64,000 bases of DNA from Brevundimonas sp. UBA4609 (GTDB lineage: Bacteria; Pseudomonadota; Alphaproteobacteria; Caulobacterales; Caulobacteraceae), in NCBI GenBank assembly GCA_002386585.1, contig DGIZ01000025.1:13190-77189 (forward strand). Reading direction: 5' to 3'. A program made the position numbers and the translations under genes. Position 1 is the stretch's first letter. Each line of letters begins with the position of its first letter. Of this stretch, positions 58,401-64,000 are shown in pieces. Below the pieces are notes generated by a model that was given only the letters and a program-made list of their open reading frames with translations, was not told where the DNA came from and did not search any database.

Positions 58401-58534
58401 TCCCGCAAAAAGGCATTCAGATCTGCATCACGACTGTTCGCCTGTGCGATCACCGCATCGGCGATCCGTTCACGAAGGCGGCGGTCGATCACCAGGGGAG
58501 AAGGCACTGACGCAGGGCTCAAGCTGGACGACAA
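52478..58534 (-). CDS. druE: Druantia type III helicase DruE-like (DUF1998)
   Basis: A 2018-residue SF2 helicase. Walker A is at 131-137 (GTGSGKT), the DEAH box at 266-269 (IIIDEAHSYV), followed by FVATSATIG, a Cys cluster (CPHC, CTEC) and LRGFEEEF..LLACSTTMEMGVDIGAVE with the QRVGRAGRRGQSF motif. The DUF1998-type C-terminal cysteines are CSARCERGCSSC. Length, helicase order and the paired upstream gene match DruE of Druantia type III; DrmA/DrmB (DISARM) and DpdJ are smaller or differently arranged. Start TTG 58534, one base after the druH stop. It is convergent with the AddA-like gene. Confidence 0.8.
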   Translation of the reverse strand: MSSSLSPASVPSPLVIDRRLRERIADAVIAQANSRDADLNAFLRERLSGRDISRGALLSEPVFEGAAGYRSSGRTPQSLAGEVLHSDVAAALAAGAPGDDYRFDYPAYEHQLAAWKLLTAEQRNSVLVSSGTGSGKTECFLVPLLNDLAIESAQSGRLSGVRALMLYPLNALIASQEERLRQWTRPFNGRIRFGLYNGLMPDRRKSDRERDEASTPEQVLYRTTLRADPPPILVTNSTMLEYMTIRRQDKPLVDRSRGMLRWIIIDEAHSYVGSAAAEVSLLLRRVLHTFGVKASDVRFVATSATIGGSDDQAKRDLQRYLADLAGVDIDRVHVVFGHREVVALPPPGPACELTPTGGSSELARNPAVQAVVRQAEAGAIALSDAVRHAGSAGTTAEALLESIAAKPEDEKRPLLPMRVHNFVRAVPGLWSCLDTECPGDKPVGWPFGGILFDRSDVCPHCAGAVFELLNCTECGEPWLNAYDYGDRLSPLATSVGEDDFATAGAMSTGAFETDEDGDVPAAAEASVSLGRRRLLGLRPFAGCKEVAVDPKTGTLLERRTAGSTVWASQQLVDDACPSCGVGTTAETRSPLWPFRFGAPFLLQNAAPTLLEGVNAHSSDQKLVPGEGRQLLSFTDSRQGTARFAANIETQSERGYVRAFIYHLTQKALAKGSDPEKRASIEMRIAKFAPLAADDPDFAQMLDQAREELAALDKVPAVAWADAVQGLADDPTVKQWIRKVWSGRDERYRDSPEAFAEFLMLRELARRPRRANAVETMGLARLSFASIEALSERALPSQFREKGLSLQDWRDFLYFLIDVSIRNLFVVRMDRRDARWLLPRQAFLKNIVGPNDLPANASDRSWPAARAGSAKSNAVKLLERTLKLDAADPADRAVLNEVLERAWQGVRPVLESNASTYALDFSRASLEPVLDAWLCPVTNRVLPRPALGISPYALRSTLPAAQRKPEPIRMPILPIAFPRNAEDRSVISDFLVEDPVTAELRDRGVWSDLHTRAATFAPYIRAEEHSAQQPPSRLRGFEEEFKRHEINLLACSTTMEMGVDIGAVEAVLNTNVPPSIANYRQRVGRAGRRGQSFSTSLTFARDTPLDREAFLKPIDYLKRELRAPLVKLDSVRIVQRHVNALLLARWFAEADGQLVKTKSGDFFGCPPILAAEKAVDSPVALFARWLDEPSTEQILRPSIAALTVGTILEFRRDLLEVARDAFLDAATAFEKSWTTLQEQARDVAPEAVASLEKRIRRMCGESLLKELANRSLLPGHGFPTSVVPFVNDCAETRDQDRAAQDGDDDRRNDRRYDYPSRNADVAIREYAPGAEVVIDGLVWTSAGVTLNWQRPATDLEAREVQSLRCFWRCETCKAPGSGHSLPASCPECGADGLTFRRFLEPSGFRVAWSDKPHAHTDSAQYIEPEPPSVSAAGAAWAPLLDADLGRYRSSHEGRVFHLSNGPAKAGYRVCLECGRAASDSGPGLAEHDALTPRKGTFGRCPGNDRTYAITEPIALGHEVLTDVAELQPSGLSDAGTAWALASALRESLARSLGIETRELGLAVEPRSGLLGDLTHSIFLFDQSSGGAGYAPQLFADIPRLLAAVAQRLDCSARCERGCSSCVLASDLFAQQEIVDRKAALEFVTQLRSELAAPKDDDKVAAHAALSGPVADAIVRKLKSDQIITLLMSEDLDVSALYQPPLSSLFEKAHRLGAEVRLALPQAAFSAMDDATRRGLRNASHRFCFVPVILDMQPAANGAWLVASTEDREGGLGYYCRDPLSRAAGDRWGVGIEHPIVTVRMQPPSGVPIGEEDLERSETTGDRVRELKAALSRPAHQFGEGLVKNLLKPELEAADLWKAGRLTSIEYTDRYLVAPLPALLMARTLAVFRDQLAPRGASPEVTIITAPMRKDSFRGPPTQLNNNWLNEEDREQTIRALLANFNLDARYMGRGAAHHRRLMLEYDDGSTAVIFFDQGFGYWRVAAGGRHDFNRSPAAQAKALSECSAFISGQGESFVAVTRR

Positions 58535-58535
58535 T

Positions 58536-61500
58536 TCACCAGGCTCCGAATTGGGCCGCGAAGGCGGCGGTGAAGTAACGCGGATGAGCGCGGGCTATAT
58601 CTTTGATGGCGGTGAGCTCGTCATCACCCAAGGGTTCGGTCATTTCACCACGCGCGATGCGGGCGGCCAGGATCGGAGCATCCGCAGCGCGCCAGAACTG
58701 TCGTCCGAACGGCCAGTTCGGCAGCAGCGCTTCGAAGCGCGGCCGGAAAGGATTGGAGATTTCCGTGCGGATGCGATCTCCCGATCGGTTGAGAAAGCTA
58801 TTGGCGATCACGGTGATCGGCTCGGAAGAGCCGGACATGCCGAGAAGCGGCGCCAGCGAGGGCTCATGGTGAAGCAGTGCGGCCCGCTTGCCTGTCATCA
58901 GCTTCGCGACGTCACCGAGATTGTCGGGGAACGTCGCGGAGAAATGTTCGCCCCAGACCTCCCAAGCCTCCTTCCAATAGGATTGGGGCACCAGACACCA
59001 AGCCATTTTCAGGTTATCGGCCAGGCGGAGGATCGGTTCGATCTCATTGGCCGCGGCGCCGTAGAGTATCATCGGACCGAGGAGAGGGAAGGTCTCCAGC
59101 AGCCTGAAGACGTCGAACGTGCTGGGCGGCAGGCCGTTGAGCGAAACTGCGAGCTTTGCGATGGACCGGATGATTTCCCGCGAGTCCTCATGACCCGGAT
59201 CCGCCAGAGCGCGATCCACAAGCGCGGCCAGGACGGCGGATCGCTCTGACGGATCGCTCAACATCGCCCGGCCCAAGGCGGTCGGCGCCATCCGCGGGGC
59301 TTCCGATCCGTTCACGACGCGGGGCCGGCTTAGAACGCGGTCATTGGCGCGTAGATATATCAACCACGCGCCCGGGCCGGGGTTGAGATCGATAGGACGA
59401 GGATTGAGCTGTTCGCGCTCGCCGTACGGACCGAAATCGGTCTCTCGGGCCGCATCGGCGAAAGGCCGACCGACTATGCGGGCCAGAGGATCCAACACCG
59501 CGGGGCGCGGCGTCAGCCCTGCAGGATCACTATCGAGTTCATGGGCGAACTCGGAGACGTACCAGTGATGATCCTGGCTGTCGTTGAAATCCAGACGCAC
59601 CCTGGCGTCCAACCTTCCACTAGATCGCAGCATGACCGCCAGGTCGTCGGCGATCACCGACATGGGCAGTTCTTCGTCGATGATCCAACGGGCGTTGGCC
59701 TGAGGAACCGGGCGCCTGTTGGCGTCCAGCAACTCGGCCCACAGCTCGATACGGCTCGGGGTGCGGGCGACGAACTGGTTCAGCGTCGCCAATGAAAGCC
59801 GCCCATCCCGCTGCAGCCGTCGTCCGGTCCACTCATATATCCAAGCATGACCCTTGAGCGGGGCGCGGATCTGCGCCGTTTCACTCCCGCCAGGAAACCG
59901 CAGGTCGAACTCGAAATGGCTGAAGGCCGTGTGCTCGCGATGGAAACGCCACTCGAGCCCGCCGTTCGGCTCTCCACAGGTCGCCGTCACGTCGTGGGGC
60001 CAGCCGTCGATGGTCATCATAACCCAAGGGCCGGACAAACTTCGGCGAACCCCGAAGTCGACAGGCAGAACTATCGCCTCGGTCTTGCACCGGACATGGA
60101 GCGTGGCCTCGTCCCTCCACGCGAACTCGCAGGACCCCAAGGGGCGGCCTTGGGTCTGTGACCTCCATTCTCTCTCGCCCTTCAGACGCCACCAGATTTC
60201 CCGGCCTCGCGGCATACGCATCTGAGGGCCCTGGCGAAGACGGATCGTGGGGACGCCGCAGTACAATGCGCGGCCATCGCCTGAAACGCAGCCTTCAGGA
60301 GCTGCGCCGTCTAAAACAATCTGATCGCGTTGATCGCCTGTCTGCCCCGCCCTTACGAGGAACCGGTCGCCGTCCTCTCCTCCTACGACGACGGCGCCGA
60401 AGACTTCCCAGAGTCTTCGGTCGGAATTCGCATCCGAGCTCAGATCGCGGCATGCGCTGTCGGTTTCGTGCGGCTCCGCAACCCATGTTGCGGGAGCGTC
60501 CAGATAGATGGGCTCGGCGCGATAGCCGCCGCTGCCGTAACCGATGACCTCCAGCCGGGTGGGTGAACCATCGGGCGCGACATCTTCAGCGGTGCAGACC
60601 CTGAGCTCTCTTCCGCCCGCTTCCCCCCCGGGAAGAAGGAACGGGGCCATGACACGCACGCCTTCGCCGCGGAGTTCGGCCGTCAGCGGCACATGGGCAG
60701 GCACATCAAAGCGAAGCGAAGGACGCGACGCCATACAGGTCCACCGACCGTCCTGGGAGGGCTCTACGACCGCCAGTTCGCCCGAAATGTACTGGGCTGC
60801 TTCGTCCGAGGCGAACAGCCGCAGACGGCTCCAGTCCCGAGCAAGCGACTTGAAGCTATGAGTCGGGTCGGCGCTGACGAGATCTCCGTCCAGGTGGAGC
60901 TCTACCTGTTCGCGCCAAACGCTCCCTTGAGCCAAGAGAAAACGGCGAGCGCGGATTGCTCCCGCTCCGCCCTTGAGGCGCTCGACGCTTATCAGCCCGT
61001 CGACCAACTGGCGGGCGCCCGCGTCGTCGACCGCTAGAGGCAGGTTCCGGCGCCAGTCGGGATGCGTCTTGTCCAGCCATGCTGAGATCAAAACACCTTC
61101 CGTCACGCCGCCCGCTTCGGCCTCACGACGCAGTTCAACGATGCCGATGGCGAGTTCAGCGGAGACCGCAAAGATCTCTTCGTGCCGCCATAGCCCAGGG
61201 ATCGCGAGCTCATGCTCTCGGCCGAGCTCCTCCGCCACTGCTGTCGTCGGCTCCGGATGCTCCAGAAGCTGCACGATGAGTTTCTGTAGAAAGTTTGCAG
61301 CCCATCCGCCCTGAGCTCCGCCGATCGCCGCGACCGGAAATCCTCCCTGACGGGCGATCGCGGCAAGCCGCCGGTGCATGCCGTTCAGTCGGAGTTCGGG
61401 CAAACGCCAGTACCTCAGGCCGCGATCCGCCAGCTTCCGCCAGGAGGACTGTTCCAGGCTTACATTGACCGCACGGCCGACATCCGCCCAACGCTGCAGA

Positions 61501-61913
61501 CCGCCGGCATAGTTGCGACGAAACCATTCGGCGGCCCACAGGACGAACAGGGCCGCATCGTGGTCGCTGGAGAGTTCCGCATTGATACTGGCCGCCCTGG
61601 CCCTCAGGTCCGCCTCGACCTGCGCGTACGCCGCGTCACTCAGGGCATAACGGTGGAGAGGGCGGCCATCCGGTCGCGGCAGGCCGTATCGGCTTAGCCA
61701 GTGCGATCGATCCGGAATGGTCGTTGCTGGTGGTTGTCCGCCCGCGTGGGCAGCCTCGAGAGCACGACCAGCTGCGATCGCCTTGATCTTGGCCAAGGTG
61801 ACCCAACTTTCGGTGCGGCCATCAAGGCCCGCCGCAATGGTTCTCAACCGAGCAGCGTCGCCCGAGCGCTTTGCTGCAGCGATTTCCGCCGTAATTTCAG
61901 ATTCGTCCACCAC
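58536..61913 (-). CDS. druH: Druantia type III protein DruH-like
   Basis: About 1125 residues from GTG 61913 (GTG 61910 is equally possible). No catalytic motif is recognised: it is hydrophilic, without membrane helices, rich in tryptophan and arginine, with a long central beta-rich region and a helical end. In Druantia type III, a large protein of unknown function (DruH) is encoded directly before DruE, which fits this gene's size and position. The gene ends one base before the druE start. The GTG starts follow directly on an eight-G run. The naming rests on context and size rather than on a diagnostic motif. Confidence 0.65.
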   Translation of the reverse strand: MVDESEITAEIAAAKRSGDAARLRTIAAGLDGRTESWVTLAKIKAIAAGRALEAAHAGGQPPATTIPDRSHWLSRYGLPRPDGRPLHRYALSDAAYAQVEADLRARAASINAELSSDHDAALFVLWAAEWFRRNYAGGLQRWADVGRAVNVSLEQSSWRKLADRGLRYWRLPELRLNGMHRRLAAIARQGGFPVAAIGGAQGGWAANFLQKLIVQLLEHPEPTTAVAEELGREHELAIPGLWRHEEIFAVSAELAIGIVELRREAEAGGVTEGVLISAWLDKTHPDWRRNLPLAVDDAGARQLVDGLISVERLKGGAGAIRARRFLLAQGSVWREQVELHLDGDLVSADPTHSFKSLARDWSRLRLFASDEAAQYISGELAVVEPSQDGRWTCMASRPSLRFDVPAHVPLTAELRGEGVRVMAPFLLPGGEAGGRELRVCTAEDVAPDGSPTRLEVIGYGSGGYRAEPIYLDAPATWVAEPHETDSACRDLSSDANSDRRLWEVFGAVVVGGEDGDRFLVRAGQTGDQRDQIVLDGAAPEGCVSGDGRALYCGVPTIRLRQGPQMRMPRGREIWWRLKGEREWRSQTQGRPLGSCEFAWRDEATLHVRCKTEAIVLPVDFGVRRSLSGPWVMMTIDGWPHDVTATCGEPNGGLEWRFHREHTAFSHFEFDLRFPGGSETAQIRAPLKGHAWIYEWTGRRLQRDGRLSLATLNQFVARTPSRIELWAELLDANRRPVPQANARWIIDEELPMSVIADDLAVMLRSSGRLDARVRLDFNDSQDHHWYVSEFAHELDSDPAGLTPRPAVLDPLARIVGRPFADAARETDFGPYGEREQLNPRPIDLNPGPGAWLIYLRANDRVLSRPRVVNGSEAPRMAPTALGRAMLSDPSERSAVLAALVDRALADPGHEDSREIIRSIAKLAVSLNGLPPSTFDVFRLLETFPLLGPMILYGAAANEIEPILRLADNLKMAWCLVPQSYWKEAWEVWGEHFSATFPDNLGDVAKLMTGKRAALLHHEPSLAPLLGMSGSSEPITVIANSFLNRSGDRIRTEISNPFRPRFEALLPNWPFGRQFWRAADAPILAARIARGEMTEPLGDDELTAIKDIARAHPRYFTAAFAAQFGAW

Positions 61914-61914
61914 G

Positions 61915-61922
61915 CCCCCCCC
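61915..61922 (-). repeat. Poly-G8 tract at the druH start codon
   Basis: Eight consecutive G on the minus strand, separated by one C from the GTG GTG start pair of druH. It occupies the ribosome binding site position and may be the only purine-rich binding stretch. Another run of eight C is at 62391-62398 (plus strand). Confidence 0.75.
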
Positions 61923-62305
61923 AAAGGACAGGTAAGCGCACGAAAACGACTTCGTAAAGCGACCGATGATATATCCCGCCGACGCAGCCGCGTTACTGCG
62001 GCGGCAGGGCACTGTCTCGAAGGCGATTGAATTCCGGCCGGCGAAAAAACGGGACGGCCACGAAGGCTGAATACCGGCGGCATGGAGTTTGTTCGAGCTC
62101 CCGCGCTGAAGTCGGGGGTGTCACGGTTCACTCGGTGCCGAGGCTATGATCGGAGATGCATTCAGGAAAGAACCGGACGTGGACTGCGCGCGACCGCTCC
62201 GGCGCTGATTTCCGTTGGATGTAGGCGCGTGTCGCGATGGCGCAGGGAATTTCATCCGAACGGGCGGGGTCGTCGTAGTACGTCCGCGTTTGCTCTCGAC
62301 GACCA

Positions 62306-62534
62306 CCATGGAGTCGACGATTCCATGGACAGAATCCTCACGATGCGCGGGAACCATGGGACAAATGACTCCATGGCTCTGACCGTTCGACCCCCCCCAC
62401 GTTTTTTAGCGTTCTCTGAAAAAGTGACCCCGGCACCGGTTCCTGGGACGACATGTTCCAACTTTTCTCCCCCCTAGCGGTCACTCGTCCGGACCGGCCT
62501 TAACAGCCGCTCTAGTGGACAGCTGACTCCATGG
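62306..62534. promoter_or_regulatory. Cluster of GANTCCATGG motifs upstream of druH
   Basis: Four copies of GANTCCATGG, in both orientations, at 62306-62315, 62319-62328, 62367-62376 and 62525-62534. Two form CCATGG-N11-CCATGG units of exactly 23 bases (62306-62328 and 62354-62376), 48 bases apart; the first is nearly palindromic. Each copy contains a GANTC methylation site of the CcrM type. The region lies between druH and the small gene pair and carries no supported gene of its own. An operator function is inferred. Confidence 0.5.
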
Positions 62535-62767
62535 ACCCATCCGCGCAAGGGTGTGGTCGTTGTCGTTCAATGCGCCCCAGATATTGTCCAGCAGAGGCAG
62601 AAGCTGATCACGCAGGCGCGGGGCGCTGGGGATGAGGCGGGCGGCCGCTATAACATACATGCTGTCGCCCATCGCAGCCACGTGCCAAGCTGCGCTTGGT
62701 GCGTGTTCCAGACGTTCATCAAGTCTTGGATTTGCTGGACGAGAGCGGGAGTGATTGACCCGCTCAT
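62481..62767 (-). pseudogene. Small gene disrupted by a frameshift
   Basis: A reading frame from ATG 62767 (MSGSITPALVQQIQDLMNV) ends after 39 codons at 62648. Another frame continues from about 62700 with AAWHVAAMGDSMYVIAAAR and runs to a stop at 62481. Joining the two around 62690-62700 gives one plausible small helical protein of about 95 residues, so I read it as one gene broken by a shift. A sequencing error is the other explanation. It starts three bases after the stop of the small coiled-coil gene. No function is recognised. Confidence 0.5.
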
Positions 62768-62770
62768 GGC

Positions 62771-62986
62771 TTAATCGCCTTGGGTGGAAGCCGCTTCGTT
62801 GGCCCGCTCAGCTTCTTGCTGTGCGAACTGGCGACCGAGTTCGATGCCGTGAAGGACGGCTCGCACTTCGTTGAGGTTTTTGCTCGTCATTTCCAGTTGC
62901 TCAGTGAGCAAGGCCTTTTGGGTCAGGAGCGACGATTGCTGTTGGATGATCTGCTGGATTTGCTCAGCAGCGGAAGGGTTCGACAT
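62771..62986 (-). CDS. Small coiled-coil protein
   Basis: A 71-residue protein (MSNPSAAEQIQQIIQQQSSLLTQ..) that is almost entirely helical and rich in Gln, Glu, Ala and Leu with heptad-like spacing, so probably a coiled coil. Its stop is three bases before the start of the frameshifted gene, so the two form a unit. The two lie next to the IS3 element and upstream of the druH promoter region on the same strand. No family is recognised, and the role is open. Confidence 0.55.
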   Translation of the reverse strand: MSNPSAAEQIQQIIQQQSSLLTQKALLTEQLEMTSKNLNEVRAVLHGIELGRQFAQQEAERANEAASTQGD

Positions 62987-63095
62987 AGTTCTCCAAGGCA
63001 GTTGAAGGTGTTGTTTTATTTATGGTTTGGGTGACGTGCCCCTGAGAATTTCCTCCACGCGGAGCTAGAGTCCGGCCCTTGAAAGGACGGACGGA

Positions 63096-63362
63096 ATGAA
63101 ACGAGCGAGATTCACGGAAGAGCAGATCATCGGGATCCTGCGGGAGAACGAGGCCGGCGCCAAAGCGGGCGAGCTGGCGCGCAAGCACGGCGTGTCCGAG
63201 GGCACGATCTACGCCTGGAAGGCCAAGTTCGGCGGGATGAGCGTGTCGGACGCCCAGCGTCTGCGCGCCCTGGAAGATGAGAACGGAAAGCTGAAGCGCC
63301 TGCTGGCCGACGCCATGCTCGACAAGGCGGCGCTGAACGATCTGCTTTCAAAAAAGTGGTAG
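63096..63362 (+). CDS. IS3-family transposase OrfA
   Basis: An 88-residue protein with the IS3/IS911-type helix-turn-helix at the N-terminus (RFTEEQIIGILRENEAGAKAGELARKHGVSEGTIYAWKAKFGGM) and a leucine-zipper helix (LRALEDENGKLKRLLADAMLDK). It binds the IS ends. It ends at TAG 63360, just after the heptamer A AAA AAG (63350-63356), where ribosomes can shift -1 to make the OrfAB transposase. Confidence 0.92.
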   Translation: MKRARFTEEQIIGILRENEAGAKAGELARKHGVSEGTIYAWKAKFGGMSVSDAQRLRALEDENGKLKRLLADAMLDKAALNDLLSKKW

Positions 63363-64000
63363 GGCCCGCGGCGATGCGCCAGGCCGTCGCCCATCTGAAG
63401 GCGACGTTCGGCGTCAGCGAGCGGCGGGCCTGCTCCATCATCAAGGCCGATCGCAAATCGGTGCGCTATCGATCTTGCCGTCAGCCGGACACGGCGCTGC
63501 GGGAGCGGTTGCGCGCGCTGGCTGTGGAGCGGCGACGGTTCGGTTATCGCCGGCTGTTCGTGCTGCTGCGACGTGAGGGCGAGCCTTCGGGCAAGAACCG
63601 GATCTACCGGCTCTATCGCGAGGAAGGCCTGACGGTGCGCAAGCGCCGCTCACGTCGTCGCGCCATAGGCACGCGGGCGCCGATCCTGGTCGAGGCCAGG
63701 CCGAACGCCCGCTGGTCGCTGGACTTTGTGCACGACCAGTTCGCCACGGGCCGCCGCTTCCGCATTCTCAACGTGGTCGACGACGTCACCCGCGAGTGCC
63801 TGGCGGCGATCCCCGACACCTCGATCTCGGGACGCCGCGTCGCGCGGGAGCTGACAGCGCTGATCGCTCGGCGGGGCCGTCCTGCCATGATCGTCAGCGA
63901 CAACGGCACGGAGTTCACGTCCACGGCCATCCTGGCCTGGGCGCAGGATCATGGCGTCGACTGGCACTACATCGCGCCGGGCAAGCCGACCCAGAACGGG
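63356..64000 (+). CDS. IS3-family transposase OrfB (3' truncated by window)
   Basis: The integrase-like DDE catalytic part, in frame -1 relative to orfA. An HTH-like N-terminus (FGVSERRACSIIKADR) is followed by the rve domain with the first Asp in WSLDFVHDQF and the second in IVSDNGTEFTSTA. The catalytic Glu comes after the edge; the visible end APGKPTQNG is the usual stretch just before it. An internal ATG at 63374 is the first in-frame start, and the frameshift fusion begins at about 63356. Confidence 0.85.
   Translation, partial: MVGPAAMRQAVAHLKATFGVSERRACSIIKADRKSVRYRSCRQPDTALRERLRALAVERRRFGYRRLFVLLRREGEPSGKNRIYRLYREEGLTVRKRRSRRRAIGTRAPILVEARPNARWSLDFVHDQFATGRRFRILNVVDDVTRECLAAIPDTSISGRRVARELTALIARRGRPAMIVSDNGTEFTSTAILAWAQDHGVDWHYIAPGKPTQNG

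Larger units (their letters stand above)
63032..64000 (+). mobile_element. IS3-family insertion sequence (3' part beyond window)
   Basis: The left end is placed at about 63032, where the sequence begins TGACGTGCCCC, typical of an IS407-like inverted repeat. The orfA and orfB genes follow, with a -1 slippery sequence between them. The right inverted repeat and the target duplication lie outside the window, so the exact right edge is unknown. Confidence 0.75.

Noticed and set aside
52478-58534. DISARM DrmA/DrmB or Dpd helicase as identity of the 2018-aa protein
   Set aside because: No methylase, PLD nuclease or TGT-like partner is nearby, and the pairing with a large protein of unknown function fits Druantia type III better.

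Overview
The window is a high-GC alphaproteobacterial chromosome segment, most likely from Caulobacteraceae and probably Brevundimonas or a close relative. This rests on gene order (nrdR followed by rib genes, nusB and thiL; a cytochrome bc1 chaperone gene followed by yceD, plsX, fabH, ihfA and a merR gene), on the family content (HWE histidine kinase, BcsS-type barrel, single-gene ALA synthase), and on two perfect CtrA-type boxes (TTAA-N7-TTAA). The species call is inference from gene content, not from a marker gene.

Layout. 1-8.2 kb: the 5' end of parE, an O-antigen-ligase-like polymerase, uvrD, two related small membrane proteins, and assorted housekeeping or hypothetical genes. 8.3-12.9 kb: inner-core LPS precursor genes kdsA, hldE and hldD, followed by a DUF3089 protein that lacks its nucleophile. 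12.9-14.8 kb: a response regulator and an HWE sensor kinase. 14.8-20.7 kb: an extracellular-polysaccharide region on the minus strand, with a GH10 glycanase, a BcsS-like outer-membrane protein, a sugar-nucleotide epimerase, a membrane GT2 synthase and a UDP-glucuronate decarboxylase. CtrA-type boxes lie upstream of both ends of it. 21.2-31.7 kb: tRNA-Val, a dicarboxylate symporter, gph, glmU-rpiA, gor, an exported methyltransferase-like protein, mmsB, a BNR-repeat protein and hemA. 31.7-38.3 kb: glyA, nrdR, the riboflavin operon (reductase-only ribD, ribE, ribB, ribH), nusB and thiL. The ribD gene carries an in-frame 150-bp palindromic repeat. 38.3-45.9 kb: a K+-independent proton pyrophosphatase, bamE, the bc1 chaperone, yceD, plsX, fabH, ihfA, a MerR regulator and tRNA-Pro.

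From tRNA-Pro(GGG) at 45.85 kb to the right edge the content changes to an accessory island. It holds an AddAB-like nuclease/helicase pair (46.4-52.3 kb, plus strand) that converges on a two-gene module matching Druantia type III (druH-druE, 61.9-52.5 kb, minus strand). Upstream of druH are a poly-G tract at the start codon and a cluster of four GANTCCATGG motifs arranged around two CCATGG-N11-CCATGG units. A small coiled-coil gene, a frameshifted small gene and an IS3-family element cut by the window edge follow. The AddAB-like pair beside Druantia, and its putative control region, is the best candidate here for something not well described.

Limits: family assignments come from reading motifs and lengths by eye. 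No database or profile search was run, and start codons at GTG or TTG are judgement calls stated entry by entry.
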